Notes: generated from the sequence alone by a model not told the origin. A stretch of 33,914 nucleotides of DNA from Thermoproteota archaeon (GCA_030837285.1 JAUPKU010000021.1:1-33914), one strand, 5' to 3'. Positions 15,746-24,211 are shown, counted from the first letter of the stretch. A program made the numbers and translations.

Positions 15746-15817
15746 AAGGACTATCGATTTTAAGTCTATTAAGACTTTTCAGTCTCTTTCCAGTCCTTTA
15801 GATATGAAAATCGATAG
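15746..15817 (-). promoter_or_regulatory. structured, pseudoknot-like RNA leader of the dehydratase gene
   Basis: Read as RNA from 15817 downward, CUAUCGAUUUU (15817-15807) is an exact complement of AAAAUCGAUAG (15761-15751). Inside, AAGUCU-UAAU-AGACUU folds as a hairpin, and AGACU-GAAA-AGUCU is a competing one with a GAAA tetraloop. AAGGACU (15798-15792) is an exact complement of AGUCCUU (15752-15746), which lies outside the first stem. The two helices therefore cross, as in an H-type pseudoknot, and the last strand ends five bases before the AGGAG ribosome binding site. A TATA-like box (TATAATATAAC, 15846-15856) puts it all within the 5' leader. A DNA operator pair is the alternative. Confidence 0.55.
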
Positions 15818-16076
15818 AATGAACGATCATTACATTGAAGTGCAAGTTATATTATAATTGATTAAATCTCTAGTAACTCAGCATAACTCAGTTGTATCTA
15901 TCGCATACTACTATTATAGACTAGCAAATATTATGTGAAATTTATTGTTAAAAAAAAAGTGTTTTTAAAATCTGTTTGATTGAGTTGTATATCTTTTATG
16001 ATAATATGCTGTGTACAACATTTGTCATAACAGTAATTTAATAACATAGCATTTGTTCTTTCTCTTACCTTAGGAA
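15818..16076. other. A/T-rich intergenic region between divergent dehydratase and protease genes
   Basis: Apart from the dehydratase promoter (TATAATATAAC on the minus strand at 15846-15856) I see no gene. The sequence is A/T-rich, with a run of nine A at 15949-15957 and T-rich stretches before the protease start. Confidence 0.4.
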
Positions 16077-17228
16077 GTGTGTGAAGAAGTGGCCTTGGAT
16101 ATTCTGGATGTGCTTCTCATCATCTTAAGTGTCTGGATGCTCATCTACATCGCCAGTCGGCTTCTGCCTATGAAGAAGTATGGTGTGGAAGTTAATCCGC
16201 TATACTTAATGTATAGAACAAAGCGCCTTAACAGTTTCCTCGAAAGAACAGCTAACAAGAACCAGAGATTCTGGCGGTGGATATCCAACATAGGAATCGT
16301 AGTAGCTGTTGGAGAGATTGGTGTAGCAGGATACACTCTAATTAGTAACCTCTTTAACTTCGCTTATATTCCCCAACAAGCTCAACCTGTCTTCCCCATC
16401 ATTCCGGGAGTGACAATAGGCATTAGATGGCTTCCATATCTATTGCTTGCTATAGGTATAGCCCTCACGACTCATGAGCTTGGTCACGGGATTATTGCAT
16501 ACTTGGAGAAAATCCCCGTAAAGTCATCGGGGATAGTAGTGGCGCCTATAACTTTTGGAGGATTTGTTGAGCCTGATGAGGAGGTGTTCAATAAGGCACG
16601 GCTGATCTCGAGGCTGAGAGTCTTATCTATTGGCTCTCTAACCAACCTTTCCTTCGGCTTCTTATCGTTAGTCCTCATTATGGGTCTCTTTCTACCTTCC
16701 TCAGGAGTGTTAATAGGAAACTTGACAGATGGTGGACCAGCTTATAGCGCTGGTATCAAGACTTATGATGTCATTAAAGCGATTAATGGCACTGCGATTA
16801 ACAGTGTGTATGATCTTAGCCTCTTCATGATGGGCACTACGCCGGGAAATCATTTGAAGATTGAGACGTCCAGTGGAGTCTGGGATATAGTTACGGAGGT
16901 TAATCCAAGTAATTTGAGTAGAGGATTCATTGGTGTTGAAGACCTCTCCAATTATTATCCTCTACGTCTTGGAGAATTTTCTTCTTTCTTCTCTTATAAC
17001 ATTTACATGTTTTTTAATTGGTCTGCCTTCCTCATGGTAAATCTGGCTATCTTCAACATGTTACCCCTCTTTCCTTTGGACGGAGAAGCTTACGTGTATT
17101 CTATTCTTAGAGAGAAGGTTAAGAAAGGGTTGACGCCAATACGGATTTTTATTAATTCCTTTTGCTTAGGGCTAATTGGATTGAATATGATATTGACTTT
17201 TCTAATTTACGGGTTCATTCAGATATAA
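16077..17228 (+). CDS. site-2 protease-like M50 metalloprotease with PDZ domain
   Basis: A 383-residue intramembrane metalloprotease. The zinc motif H133-E-L-G-H137 lies in a membrane helix (about 118-146), and the second motif LPLFPLDGE with D335 lies in a later helix (about 318-338). A PDZ-like domain sits between them (GVLIGNLTDGGPAYSAGIKTYDVIKAINGTAI), the standard layout of archaeal S2P homologues. The first helix, about 9-30, is an N-terminal anchor. It probably cleaves membrane-bound regulators or signal peptides. The start is GTG at 16077; a second GTG at 16089 is possible. The next gene starts 12 bases after its stop, indicating an operon. Confidence 0.88.
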   Translation: MCEEVALDILDVLLIILSVWMLIYIASRLLPMKKYGVEVNPLYLMYRTKRLNSFLERTANKNQRFWRWISNIGIVVAVGEIGVAGYTLISNLFNFAYIPQQAQPVFPIIPGVTIGIRWLPYLLLAIGIALTTHELGHGIIAYLEKIPVKSSGIVVAPITFGGFVEPDEEVFNKARLISRLRVLSIGSLTNLSFGFLSLVLIMGLFLPSSGVLIGNLTDGGPAYSAGIKTYDVIKAINGTAINSVYDLSLFMMGTTPGNHLKIETSSGVWDIVTEVNPSNLSRGFIGVEDLSNYYPLRLGEFSSFFSYNIYMFFNWSAFLMVNLAIFNMLPLFPLDGEAYVYSILREKVKKGLTPIRIFINSFCLGLIGLNMILTFLIYGFIQI

Positions 17229-17239
17229 GGCGACTGGGA

Positions 17240-18181
17240 TTGGTCGAGTGTAATTTCTGTGGCGGAGAAGCTGTTTTCCTAAGACCGTACTCTGGAGAGA
17301 AGCTTTGTAAGAGATGCTTTATGAAGTCCATTGAGAATCGAGTTCAGCAATCGATTTCTAAGCAGAACATGTTCAAGCCTGATGACAAGATTTCTCTAGC
17401 CCTCTCCGGAGGAAAAGACAGCGTCTCACTACTTCATATACTAAGTAAGATAGAAGGGAGGTTCCCAAAAACCAAGCTTGTAGCAGTCACCATTGACGAG
17501 GGCATATTAGGTTACAGGGAAGAGGCAATTAGAATCGCAGAGGAAAATTGCGGTCGATTAGGAGTTGAGCACAATATCTTCTCCTTCAAAGAACTATTCG
17601 GTAGCAACCTCGACGAAATCATAAAAGCAGCTGAAAAGTTGGAAAGTGAACTTTCTTTTTGTTCCTACTGCGGAGTCCTAAGGAGAAGAGCCCTGAATAT
17701 TGCTGCCAGAAAAGTCGAAGCTACAAAGCTGGCGATGGCTCACAACTTGGATGATGAAGTACAATCTATGCTGATGAACCTCCTCAGAGGAGATATCTCT
17801 AGAGCGAGCAGAAAAGAACCAGCTATCATAGAGAGTGAACCTGCATTTATTCAGAGGGTTAAGCCTCTATGTGAAGTTCTCGAAAGAGAGGTTGCCTTCT
17901 ATGCTTTCCTCAAGAGAATCAAGTTTCAGACGATACTCTGCCCATACTTAGAAAGCTCAATTAGACAGGATGTCCGCTTATTCCTGAATCAGATGGAGGG
18001 TAAGCACAATGGGATGAAGTTCGCCGTTTATAGGACATTTAAGAAGCTTCAACAACGTCTGGACAGCTTCGATAATAAGGATCAATTCAGGTTCTGCGAG
18101 GTCTGTGGCGAACCAACAACTGGCAGAGTCTGTAGAGTTTGCCAGCTTCTCGAAGAATTAAGATTAAATAATAAAGAATAA
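17240..18181 (+). CDS. TtuA/Ncs6-family tRNA thiolation enzyme
   Basis: A 313-residue PP-loop ATPase that would make 2-thiouridine in tRNA. It has an N-terminal zinc finger (CNFCGGEAVF, then CKRC), the ATP pyrophosphatase loop SGGKDSVSLLH near residue 55, the family cysteines (FCSYCGVLRRRALN, and CPY), and a C-terminal zinc finger CEVCG-x6-CRVC. TtuA uses an iron-sulfur cluster and a thiocarboxylated ubiquitin-like carrier; the SAMP-like gene at 7906-8139 is a candidate partner. The frame is open into the protease gene, but MVECNFCGG from TTG 17240 matches the family N-terminus, with AAGG (17227-17230) overlapping the protease stop as its binding site. Confidence 0.9.
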   Translation: MVECNFCGGEAVFLRPYSGEKLCKRCFMKSIENRVQQSISKQNMFKPDDKISLALSGGKDSVSLLHILSKIEGRFPKTKLVAVTIDEGILGYREEAIRIAEENCGRLGVEHNIFSFKELFGSNLDEIIKAAEKLESELSFCSYCGVLRRRALNIAARKVEATKLAMAHNLDDEVQSMLMNLLRGDISRASRKEPAIIESEPAFIQRVKPLCEVLEREVAFYAFLKRIKFQTILCPYLESSIRQDVRLFLNQMEGKHNGMKFAVYRTFKKLQQRLDSFDNKDQFRFCEVCGEPTTGRVCRVCQLLEELRLNNKE

Positions 18182-18422
18182 ACCCTAAAAATGGTCCATT
18201 GCTCAATACAATTGAATCTCGAAATAGCAATGTCGCATATTAAGTAACAAATGAACTCGAACAGAAATTAGTTCAACTTACACTAACACACGATGCCTTT
18301 GTTCAAATTCTGGTTTAAAAAACTGTCCAGTTTAAATTGAAAAACGACCCCAAAAATCAAATGTTATTGTATAATTACAATCACAAATACCTAAACCTTT
18401 CATTCAACAAGAGTTATTTTAG

Positions 18423-18716
18423 GTGTTCTATTTGGAAAAATCAATTCAAAAATATATTGTGATGGTAAAAGTCGGAATTACCAAAGCTGGAGGCATATAC
18501 GATGCAATTATGGGATGGAAGCAAAAACCATTAGAAGGCGTGATACTTGAAGAGGCTTTTCAACTATTCGGCCAATGGGATTTTGGCATTCTCTTCCAAG
18601 CAGACACAAACGAGAACGCACTGCACTTTGTCGGTGATATTGCTCGTCAAATTGATGGCGTAGTCGAGACATCTACGATACCAATCGTAACCGTAAGGGA
18701 CTATAGAAGGAGTTAG
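18423..18716 (+). CDS. stand-alone Lrp/AsnC-type ligand-binding domain protein
   Basis: A 97-residue protein without a helix-turn-helix. The strand-helix pattern VMVKVGITKAGGIYDAIMGW, FQLFGQWDFGILFQADTNENALHFVGDIARQIDGVVETSTIPIV resembles the RAM (AsnC ligand-binding) fold, with FGxxD and the GVxxTxTxP end as recognisable parts. Such domains bind amino acids and may join full-length Lrp regulators. The annotated start is GTG 18423, but the ATG at 18462 (MVKVGITKAGG) gives the core domain alone and could be the true start. It stands alone; no regulator is next to it. Confidence 0.6.
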   Translation: MFYLEKSIQKYIVMVKVGITKAGGIYDAIMGWKQKPLEGVILEEAFQLFGQWDFGILFQADTNENALHFVGDIARQIDGVVETSTIPIVTVRDYRRS

Positions 18717-18849
18717 CGGTAGTCTTATCTTTCTTTTCATATTTTATCAGCATGATCATTTTCATAACCAATCCTACTTATTTCGATGAAAAAATCAATC
18801 GAAGGTATTTTGACATCCTTTTATGTTCTCTTAAGCATCTTCTATAATT

Positions 18850-19860
18850 TTAAGTACCTGCCAGGGCTTGGGAGAAGATCTTTGTATATGGATCATTCAC
18901 CATTTTTGGAAAACGCTTCTTGTGACCGTTCATAATCAAAAATCGAGTTTTATCTTTAGTGAATTTGCCTAGAAAACTTGCTTTTAATCCACACTTCTCT
19001 AGGAGTTCCATGACTTCTTTTTCTACCTCAGGGTTGACAGCCGCTAAAATAGTCCCTGTGGAAGAGATGGATAGAACCTGCTTATCCGAAAAATGGAAAG
19101 CCTTCTGTATTAATCGGATTTCAGGAATAAGAGGTACTTTTGCGTTGTCAATTTCGAAGCCCAAATCAGATGCTTCAGCCATCTCGTTGAGCGCTGCTAC
19201 CAAACCACCTTCTGTTGCATCATGCATAGCATTTATGCCTCTTGACTCTGCAAGTTGTAGAGCTTCATTAACACAGCTTTGCATGTAGACTTGCTTGGTT
19301 AACTCTTCAACTTTTTGTCCACCAAACAGCTTCTTTGCTAGTCCTTTGCGAATCAACGAGAAGTTAACTACAGCCTCTAATCCTATGGGCTTTGTGCATA
19401 AAACGAGGTCTCCCACCGCTGCGCTTCTAGGGGTTTTCAATTTGGCCGGAGTAATTTCTCCATAGACTGTGCAGACTCCGACTAGACTGCGAATGCTGTT
19501 GTATCTGCCTGTGTGACCGGTAACTATGGCTATTCCTAGTTCATCAGCAGCTTTGCATGCTTGTCGCATGATTGTCTTGAAAGTTTCTAACTGCGTCTTT
19601 GCTGGACCTAAGAGGTTGAGGGTACAGTACTCAGGTTTTGCTCCAAAGATTGCCACATCCGAAGCTGCATAGTTGACCAATAGAAAGCCGAACCATTCTT
19701 CAGGCACTCCAGTACAAGGGTCTGTCTTAACTACAAGGTATCTGTCGCCTATCTTGTTAACTCCTGAATCATAGCCAGGTTTAGGCGGAACTACCACTCG
19801 AGGATCATTCTTGACACAAGACAATAGCTCATGTAGTTCGCGGTTAGATAGTTTTCCCAT
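18850..19860 (-). CDS. HypE/AIR-synthase-like ATP-dependent enzyme
   Basis: A 336-residue PurM/HypE superfamily protein. It begins KPGYDSGVNKIGDRYLVVKTDPCTGVPEE, has NYAASDVAIFGAKP (the family's NDxxxxGAxP motif), VTGHTGRYNS and HDATEGGLVAALNEMAEASDL (HypE-type HDxTxGG). It lacks the HypE C-terminal PRIC-type cysteine tail. The gene starts 15 bases after the thiT stop, within the transcript led by the TPP riboswitch, so a thiamine-pathway kinase-like or amidotransferase-like role is suggested by context. The exact reaction is unknown, and HypE-like paralogues of undefined role are common in archaea. Confidence 0.75.
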   Translation of the reverse strand: MGKLSNRELHELLSCVKNDPRVVVPPKPGYDSGVNKIGDRYLVVKTDPCTGVPEEWFGFLLVNYAASDVAIFGAKPEYCTLNLLGPAKTQLETFKTIMRQACKAADELGIAIVTGHTGRYNSIRSLVGVCTVYGEITPAKLKTPRSAAVGDLVLCTKPIGLEAVVNFSLIRKGLAKKLFGGQKVEELTKQVYMQSCVNEALQLAESRGINAMHDATEGGLVAALNEMAEASDLGFEIDNAKVPLIPEIRLIQKAFHFSDKQVLSISSTGTILAAVNPEVEKEVMELLEKCGLKASFLGKFTKDKTRFLIMNGHKKRFPKMVNDPYTKIFSQALAGT

Positions 19861-19875
19861 ATTCCATTTTTAACC

Positions 19876-20418
19876 TTAGACGTAAATGTTGATTACCTTA
19901 CTTCTCTGCAATATTCCAATTATTAGTGCACAGACAATTATGCTTGGGATGATGTAGGTTCCATTATACACTGCAGAGTAAACTATTGGACTCATCCCCG
20001 CTGGCGCATAATCGGCAAAGTAGACTACACCTGAAACGAAGTGACTTATGAATCGACCTATGCCACCCACGACAACACCGATGATTGGAAGCTTCTGGAA
20101 GAATCCTGCAAGTCCAAGGCAGGCGAATGGTAAAGGATAATCAAGGATGAATTGGACAGGGTTTACGATAAAAGGTTCAATAGTAAGGTCGACTACCCCG
20201 AATACTGCGCCTGCAAATATGCCTATTTTAGGTCCTCTTCTTAGTGCAAGCCAAAAGATAGGTATCATCCCAAGGTTTATTGATCCGCCTTGTGGTAGAT
20301 TGAAGAAGGAATGGCTTAGGAGGCTTAACGTCCCTGCCAAAGCCACCATTATTATTATTTCTGCGAGTATTTTTGTTGAGAAAATAGATTTTCTATTGAT
20401 GTTATTTGGTTGTTTCAT
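19876..20418 (-). CDS. thiT: thiamine transporter S component (ThiT-like, ECF)
   Basis: A 180-residue membrane protein with about six helices. LPQGGSINLGMIPIFWLALRRG and FILDYPLPFACLGLAGFFQ are the thiamine-binding ThiT signatures, and FISHFVSGVVYFADYAP in the later part is also characteristic. ThiT recruits the shared EcfAAT energy module to import thiamine. It lies directly under a TPP riboswitch, which confirms the vitamin B1 link. ATG 20418 has a GGAGGG binding site at 20427-20432, inside the riboswitch's conserved 3' strand. A HypE-like gene follows in the same transcript. Confidence 0.9.
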   Translation of the reverse strand: MKQPNNINRKSIFSTKILAEIIIMVALAGTLSLLSHSFFNLPQGGSINLGMIPIFWLALRRGPKIGIFAGAVFGVVDLTIEPFIVNPVQFILDYPLPFACLGLAGFFQKLPIIGVVVGGIGRFISHFVSGVVYFADYAPAGMSPIVYSAVYNGTYIIPSIIVCALIIGILQRSKVINIYV

Positions 20419-20426
20419 TTTTTTTT

Positions 20427-20520
20427 CCCTCCGCCAGTATTATCTGGTTCAGGTTCAAAGGGTCGAAGGCGTTTCAGCCATCCTCTCAGCAGGATATTAT
20501 TCCAGCTCCCCTCTAGTCTA
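20427..20520 (-). promoter_or_regulatory. TPP riboswitch upstream of thiT
   Basis: On the minus strand the conserved blocks appear in order: GAGGGGAGC (P2 5' side), CTGAGAGG (20489-20482), GACCCTTTGAACCTGA (ACCTGA at 20454-20449), and CCAGATAATACTGGCGGAGG near 20447-20428. These are the THI-box elements that bind the pyrimidine and pyrophosphate of TPP. The GGAGGG that ends the aptamer is also the ribosome binding site of thiT (8 bases before its ATG). Ligand-stabilised structure should therefore hide the site and turn translation down when TPP is plentiful. The P1 helix is short or weak, and its exact ends are inferred. Confidence 0.93.
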
Positions 20521-20537
20521 ACCTAATGAAGACGTTT

Positions 20538-20545
20538 CTTATATA
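20538..20545 (-). promoter_or_regulatory. TATA box for the TPP-riboswitch transcript
   Basis: TATATAAG on the minus strand predicts transcription from about 20516, so the RNA begins almost at the first base of the aptamer. Confidence 0.6.
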
Positions 20546-20670
20546 TTTAATTCATCTATGAAGGAAAAATTATTAGAATAATGAGTTCGATGATTTATTT
20601 TAGCAATAGTAAACTTTTTTACGTAATTTGCGGATAGTTTTTGTATAACGAGTTTTGTTAATTTGGAAGG

Positions 20671-21780
20671 TTAAAAGTAGTTTAGTAGTTGTGGATATAA
20701 TTTATGTATACTCCAATGGCATCTTTCTGATTCAATGTTTTTTCTCATGTTTTCTCTAAGTTCAGCATTAGTCATAAGATCCATTATCGCCTTAGCCAGA
20801 ATATTAGGTTCATAAATGTGCATTTTAAAGAGGATTTCGTTTCTACGATTAAACCATCTTACATCATTGTATGGAATAAGTTTACCAGTTTGTCCATCTT
20901 TTATTATCTCGTTGAATGGTGGCGCATCTACTGCTATGACTGGTTTGGAAAATCTAAAGGATTCTATAATAGGAAGACCAAAACCCTCAGAGAAGCTTGG
21001 AAAGACATAAAAGTTGCAGATTTGGTAAAGCCCGTTAACCTCTTCGGGAGTCATCATACCATAGCTATTTGTCAGCCAAATGTGATTCAGTCCCAATTCG
21101 GAAGTTAACGCCGGCAAATCACTGTATAGCTCTTTAAGCTGTTTCTGCTCAGAATTGTAGTATCTCTTAGGTTGTGAGTGTAATATTAGAAAGCTGTTAG
21201 GAACCTCTGCCTCAACGAGTTTAAATGCTCTAAGAAGACTGTCCAAACCTTTGCGGACGTCATTACTTGAAATGGTTAAAGCTACAAGTTTGTCTCTGAC
21301 CTTATCTTTGACAGATTGTACAAAAGAAGAGTTTACATTAGTTTCCTCCATGTCTAAACCGTGATGTACAATACCTGCTACATGGAGACCTACCTCTTCA
21401 AGCATTTGCCTTACGAAATCGCTAACTGCTACAATCTTAATTTTCTTGGCTACTCTGAGGCTGTCCTCATCCAACACGCTATGACCTTCAGTAGTCCCAT
21501 AGAAGACTATATTATCATTAGGTAACAACTCACCAAGGTACTTGAGAGTATCTTTCCGGACTGTTTCCATGAAGAGTATTTTTCCAGTAGGCTTCGAGTG
21601 CCTCCAGTCAAGAAGCTCGATGTGGCAGTAAGGTTGAAGCGCTTTTTGAATATCTAAAGACACATTTCTAAATGATGGCCAAGTAAGATTTGTAACGATC
21701 TTCAAATCAGTCACATGAGAGTGTGAATCAGTTTGTAAACGCAAATTAACAGCGCTTGAGTCAATACTGTTAGTGGTCAT
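20671..21780 (-). CDS. GT4-family glycosyltransferase
   Basis: A 369-residue GT-B glycosyltransferase with the GT4 end pattern: VFPSFSEGFGLPIIESFRFSKPVIAVDAPPFNEIIKDGQTG, which contains the E-x7-E nucleotide-sugar motif (SEGFGLPIIE). The N-terminal domain includes VAVSDFVRQMLEEVGL and GIVHHGLDME, which are typical of this family. The donor and acceptor are not readable. It is transcribed divergently from an MFS-like gene. Together with the second glycosyltransferase at 24889 it suggests a role in surface glycan or N-glycan assembly, but that is context only. The ATG at 21780 is taken as the start. Confidence 0.85.
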   Translation of the reverse strand: MTTNSIDSSAVNLRLQTDSHSHVTDLKIVTNLTWPSFRNVSLDIQKALQPYCHIELLDWRHSKPTGKILFMETVRKDTLKYLGELLPNDNIVFYGTTEGHSVLDEDSLRVAKKIKIVAVSDFVRQMLEEVGLHVAGIVHHGLDMEETNVNSSFVQSVKDKVRDKLVALTISSNDVRKGLDSLLRAFKLVEAEVPNSFLILHSQPKRYYNSEQKQLKELYSDLPALTSELGLNHIWLTNSYGMMTPEEVNGLYQICNFYVFPSFSEGFGLPIIESFRFSKPVIAVDAPPFNEIIKDGQTGKLIPYNDVRWFNRRNEILFKMHIYEPNILAKAIMDLMTNAELRENMRKNIESERCHWSIHKLYPQLLNYF

Positions 21781-21937
21781 TATCTCAACATCCGGATCTT
21801 GTTGATAAGAATTAGGAAGATTCTATATTTAGGATATGTTCATATTAGCCTTTTACACTCAGAGTGCCTCTATGGAGGAAACAGGAGAGTACTTTGATAT
21901 CTTCATTACTCATTCTATAAAAAGAAGCTGGTCGGAT

Positions 21938-23275
21938 ATGGAAAATCGTGAACTTGTCAGGCTTAAATGGAGCCTGATTCTTGAACTTGGATTCGCAGGT
22001 GCTTATGTCTCAATCACCAGAGGATTGTTCATCGTCTTCCTAGTTTCGACCGGATATGGTGTGGAGGAAATATCTTTTGTCATGCTCATCTCCACAGGAC
22101 TATCAGTGATTATGGGAGTCATACTTAGCAGATACCAATCATTCATTAGCAGCAGAATCAAGACCAAGTTGATTGCATTCCATGGCCTTGAGAGACTTAC
22201 ATGGCTCTTCATTCCGCTAGCAAACGAGTCTTCATCTATTTTGATTCTCTTCTCTATCTACAGTATTTTCTCAGTCTTCACAAGCACGTTCATGAACGTC
22301 ATTATTTATGGGGCTCTGCAAGAGAAAGACTTGAAAGAAGTGTTGTCTAAACGGTCGATTAGTGGTGGTGTATCAAATATAGTTGGTTTAATTCTGGGGA
22401 TATTTCTGCTAGCGTTTCTTCAGACAAAAGACAAGTTTGTGTATATATTTGGTTTAGGCTCACTAATAGGTCTCTTCTCTACGTGTCTAGTAATGTTTCT
22501 GAATATCCAGCATCTTGAAGAGACACTTTCCCCACAAAATGTCGAAAAACCTGAGAAGGTGTTTACAGCATCGCTGTTCTTCGTAATATTGATGATTGGT
22601 GGAAACCTTCTAGGAATAGTTTGGGTGCCTTATGTTATGAATTATCTTAAGGGACCGGATTATCTGATTGCATCTATGAGTCTAGTGGCGACGATGTCAA
22701 GTGTTGTTGCGGCTTTGGTTCTGGGAAGAAGATCATTGAAGACATTGAGGATAAGCCATGTTCTGAGCAGTTTATCCTCTCCAATCATTTTGCTCACAAC
22801 TGTGCCATCTCTGCACTTGGCTATTTCAGCATTCAATTCCTTTGTATACACTGGGGCTAACTTCTTGGGAAACTTCCTTTTTGCGGAATACAAGAGCTGG
22901 TATGGCGCCATAAGATCAAGCGTTTTACTGGTCATTCTGGGGAATCTCTCAATATTTTTAGCTGCCCCTATAGGAATGATTGTGAAAGAGGATTACGTTC
23001 TAGCATTTTCAGCAGTCTTTGTCATAACAGTAGTTTCAGCTTTATTCTCCTTGTTCGCCATTCCCGAAGTCTCCGTAGTTTCTGAAAATGTAGCCAGAAC
23101 TTACTCGTTTATAATGTATAGAAGCTGTTTGACAGGATATGGTATTACAGTAGAAGTTTCCAAAGAGACAATCATAGCGACTCTCCGACTTCTCGCCATA
23201 ATCTCAGTACTAACTACATTATTCACCATATACAGAGTTTTGACAGTAGTTATTACAGAGACAACTCTTATCTAA
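21938..23275 (+). CDS. MFS-like multispanning membrane protein
   Basis: A multispanning protein of about 445 residues from ATG 21938 (MENRELVRLKWSLILELGFAG), with some eleven to twelve hydrophobic helices. The general MFS-like layout includes the loops SRYQSFISSRIKTK and LGRRSLKTLRISH. A longer frame from 21836 adds a 34-residue hydrophilic extension. The shorter start is favoured because a TATA-like CTATAAAA at 21914-21921 would put the transcript start at about 21940, making it leaderless. No substrate motif is recognised. A mechanosensitive-channel-like gene follows 27 bases later, so these are likely cotranscribed. Confidence 0.7.
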   Translation: MENRELVRLKWSLILELGFAGAYVSITRGLFIVFLVSTGYGVEEISFVMLISTGLSVIMGVILSRYQSFISSRIKTKLIAFHGLERLTWLFIPLANESSSILILFSIYSIFSVFTSTFMNVIIYGALQEKDLKEVLSKRSISGGVSNIVGLILGIFLLAFLQTKDKFVYIFGLGSLIGLFSTCLVMFLNIQHLEETLSPQNVEKPEKVFTASLFFVILMIGGNLLGIVWVPYVMNYLKGPDYLIASMSLVATMSSVVAALVLGRRSLKTLRISHVLSSLSSPIILLTTVPSLHLAISAFNSFVYTGANFLGNFLFAEYKSWYGAIRSSVLLVILGNLSIFLAAPIGMIVKEDYVLAFSAVFVITVVSALFSLFAIPEVSVVSENVARTYSFIMYRSCLTGYGITVEVSKETIIATLRLLAIISVLTTLFTIYRVLTVVITETTLI

Positions 23276-23302
23276 CCCGCAAGTCTAAATCTCGGTGAAG
23301 GT

Positions 23303-23962
23303 ATGCCAATGTCTGGAATTTCAGGAGGAGACCCATGGGGGATCCTAATTAATGCTTTTCGCCAGATTGCCCTAGACTTCGTCGTATACATACCTAGAAT
23401 ACTAGTAATGCTGATAATCTTCATAATAGCATTTTTTTTCATCAAAATACTAAACATTGCATTTAGAAAATTACTAAAACTGGCAGAATTGGATAGAATA
23501 ATAGGAAAACTCGCAGGTTTCGCCTTCCCCTTCTCCATGAACAGCCTCTTGATACTCTTGCTTGATGTAGGCATAGCGCTAATAGCCGTCTATGTTGTCT
23601 CTGGGCTTTTCCTAGATAGCCAGCAGATACTACTGGTGACTGAAGGACTGCGTTATGGCGCCCGTATAGTAAGCGTAGTCGTTGTAAGCATTTTCCTATT
23701 CTCTATTTTCGGAGTTGTTATTGACAAGATCAGAATTGAATCTATGAGCAGAGGATATATCTGGTTCATAACATTCCTGATAATAACGGCAATGTTAATG
23801 GATATTACAGCATTGACCGACCCAGTTAAGAACTCACTTATATCGGGCTTATCAATGGGGGTTGGGATTTCTCTGGGTGTTTTTGCTCTATGGTTCTTCT
23901 TCCACGATTACCTTGATAGAATTATTGGAAAAATTGGAAAACCTGAGGCAGAAAAAAAATAA
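23303..23962 (+). CDS. conserved-TM-helix membrane protein (MscS-related, PF05552-like), 1
   Basis: A 219-residue protein with about five hydrophobic segments (near 27-50, 76-103, 118-143, 152-170 and 176-200). The first, ILVMLIIFIIAFFFIKILNIAFRKLLKL, resembles the conserved TM helix (PF05552) found in MscS-like channel proteins. No MscS beta domain is present, so it may be a channel subunit or a pore-only relative. It starts with ATG shortly after GGTG, 27 bases behind the MFS-like gene. A related protein is encoded next, at 24212. No substrate or stimulus can be deduced. Confidence 0.62.
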   Translation: MPMSGISGGDPWGILINAFRQIALDFVVYIPRILVMLIIFIIAFFFIKILNIAFRKLLKLAELDRIIGKLAGFAFPFSMNSLLILLLDVGIALIAVYVVSGLFLDSQQILLVTEGLRYGARIVSVVVVSIFLFSIFGVVIDKIRIESMSRGYIWFITFLIITAMLMDITALTDPVKNSLISGLSMGVGISLGVFALWFFFHDYLDRIIGKIGKPEAEKK

Positions 23963-24211
23963 TCGGTCCCATGCGCTTCTATCTAAAATTATTATATCTT
24001 GATATTAAGCCGCTTCTAAATTGAGATTTATAAAATCTTGAAAATTTCACCAAAAGAAAGCATAGTAATATAGAAAATGTTTAGACATCTAATAGATCGA
24101 GCCTAGATTAAAAGGATGGAAGAAGGAGAACTTCATCGAATTTTACCATATTTATGGTCTTCTAAATATTGATTTATACGACTGTTTATCTATGTAAAAG
24201 TGGAGATCAGT

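Noticed and set aside
15751-15817. reading the 11-bp inverted repeat as a terminator
   Set aside because: It lies 5' of the gene with the arms 45 bases apart and no T-run following on the transcribed strand, so regulation is a better fit.
17162-17239. upstream part of the TtuA-like frame inside the protease gene
   Set aside because: It lies wholly in the protease coding sequence; the zinc finger start MVECNFC at 17240 fits the family.
21836-21937. N-terminal extension of the MFS-like protein
   Set aside because: Hydrophilic and unlike an MFS start; a TATA box at 21914-21921 would lie inside the coding region.
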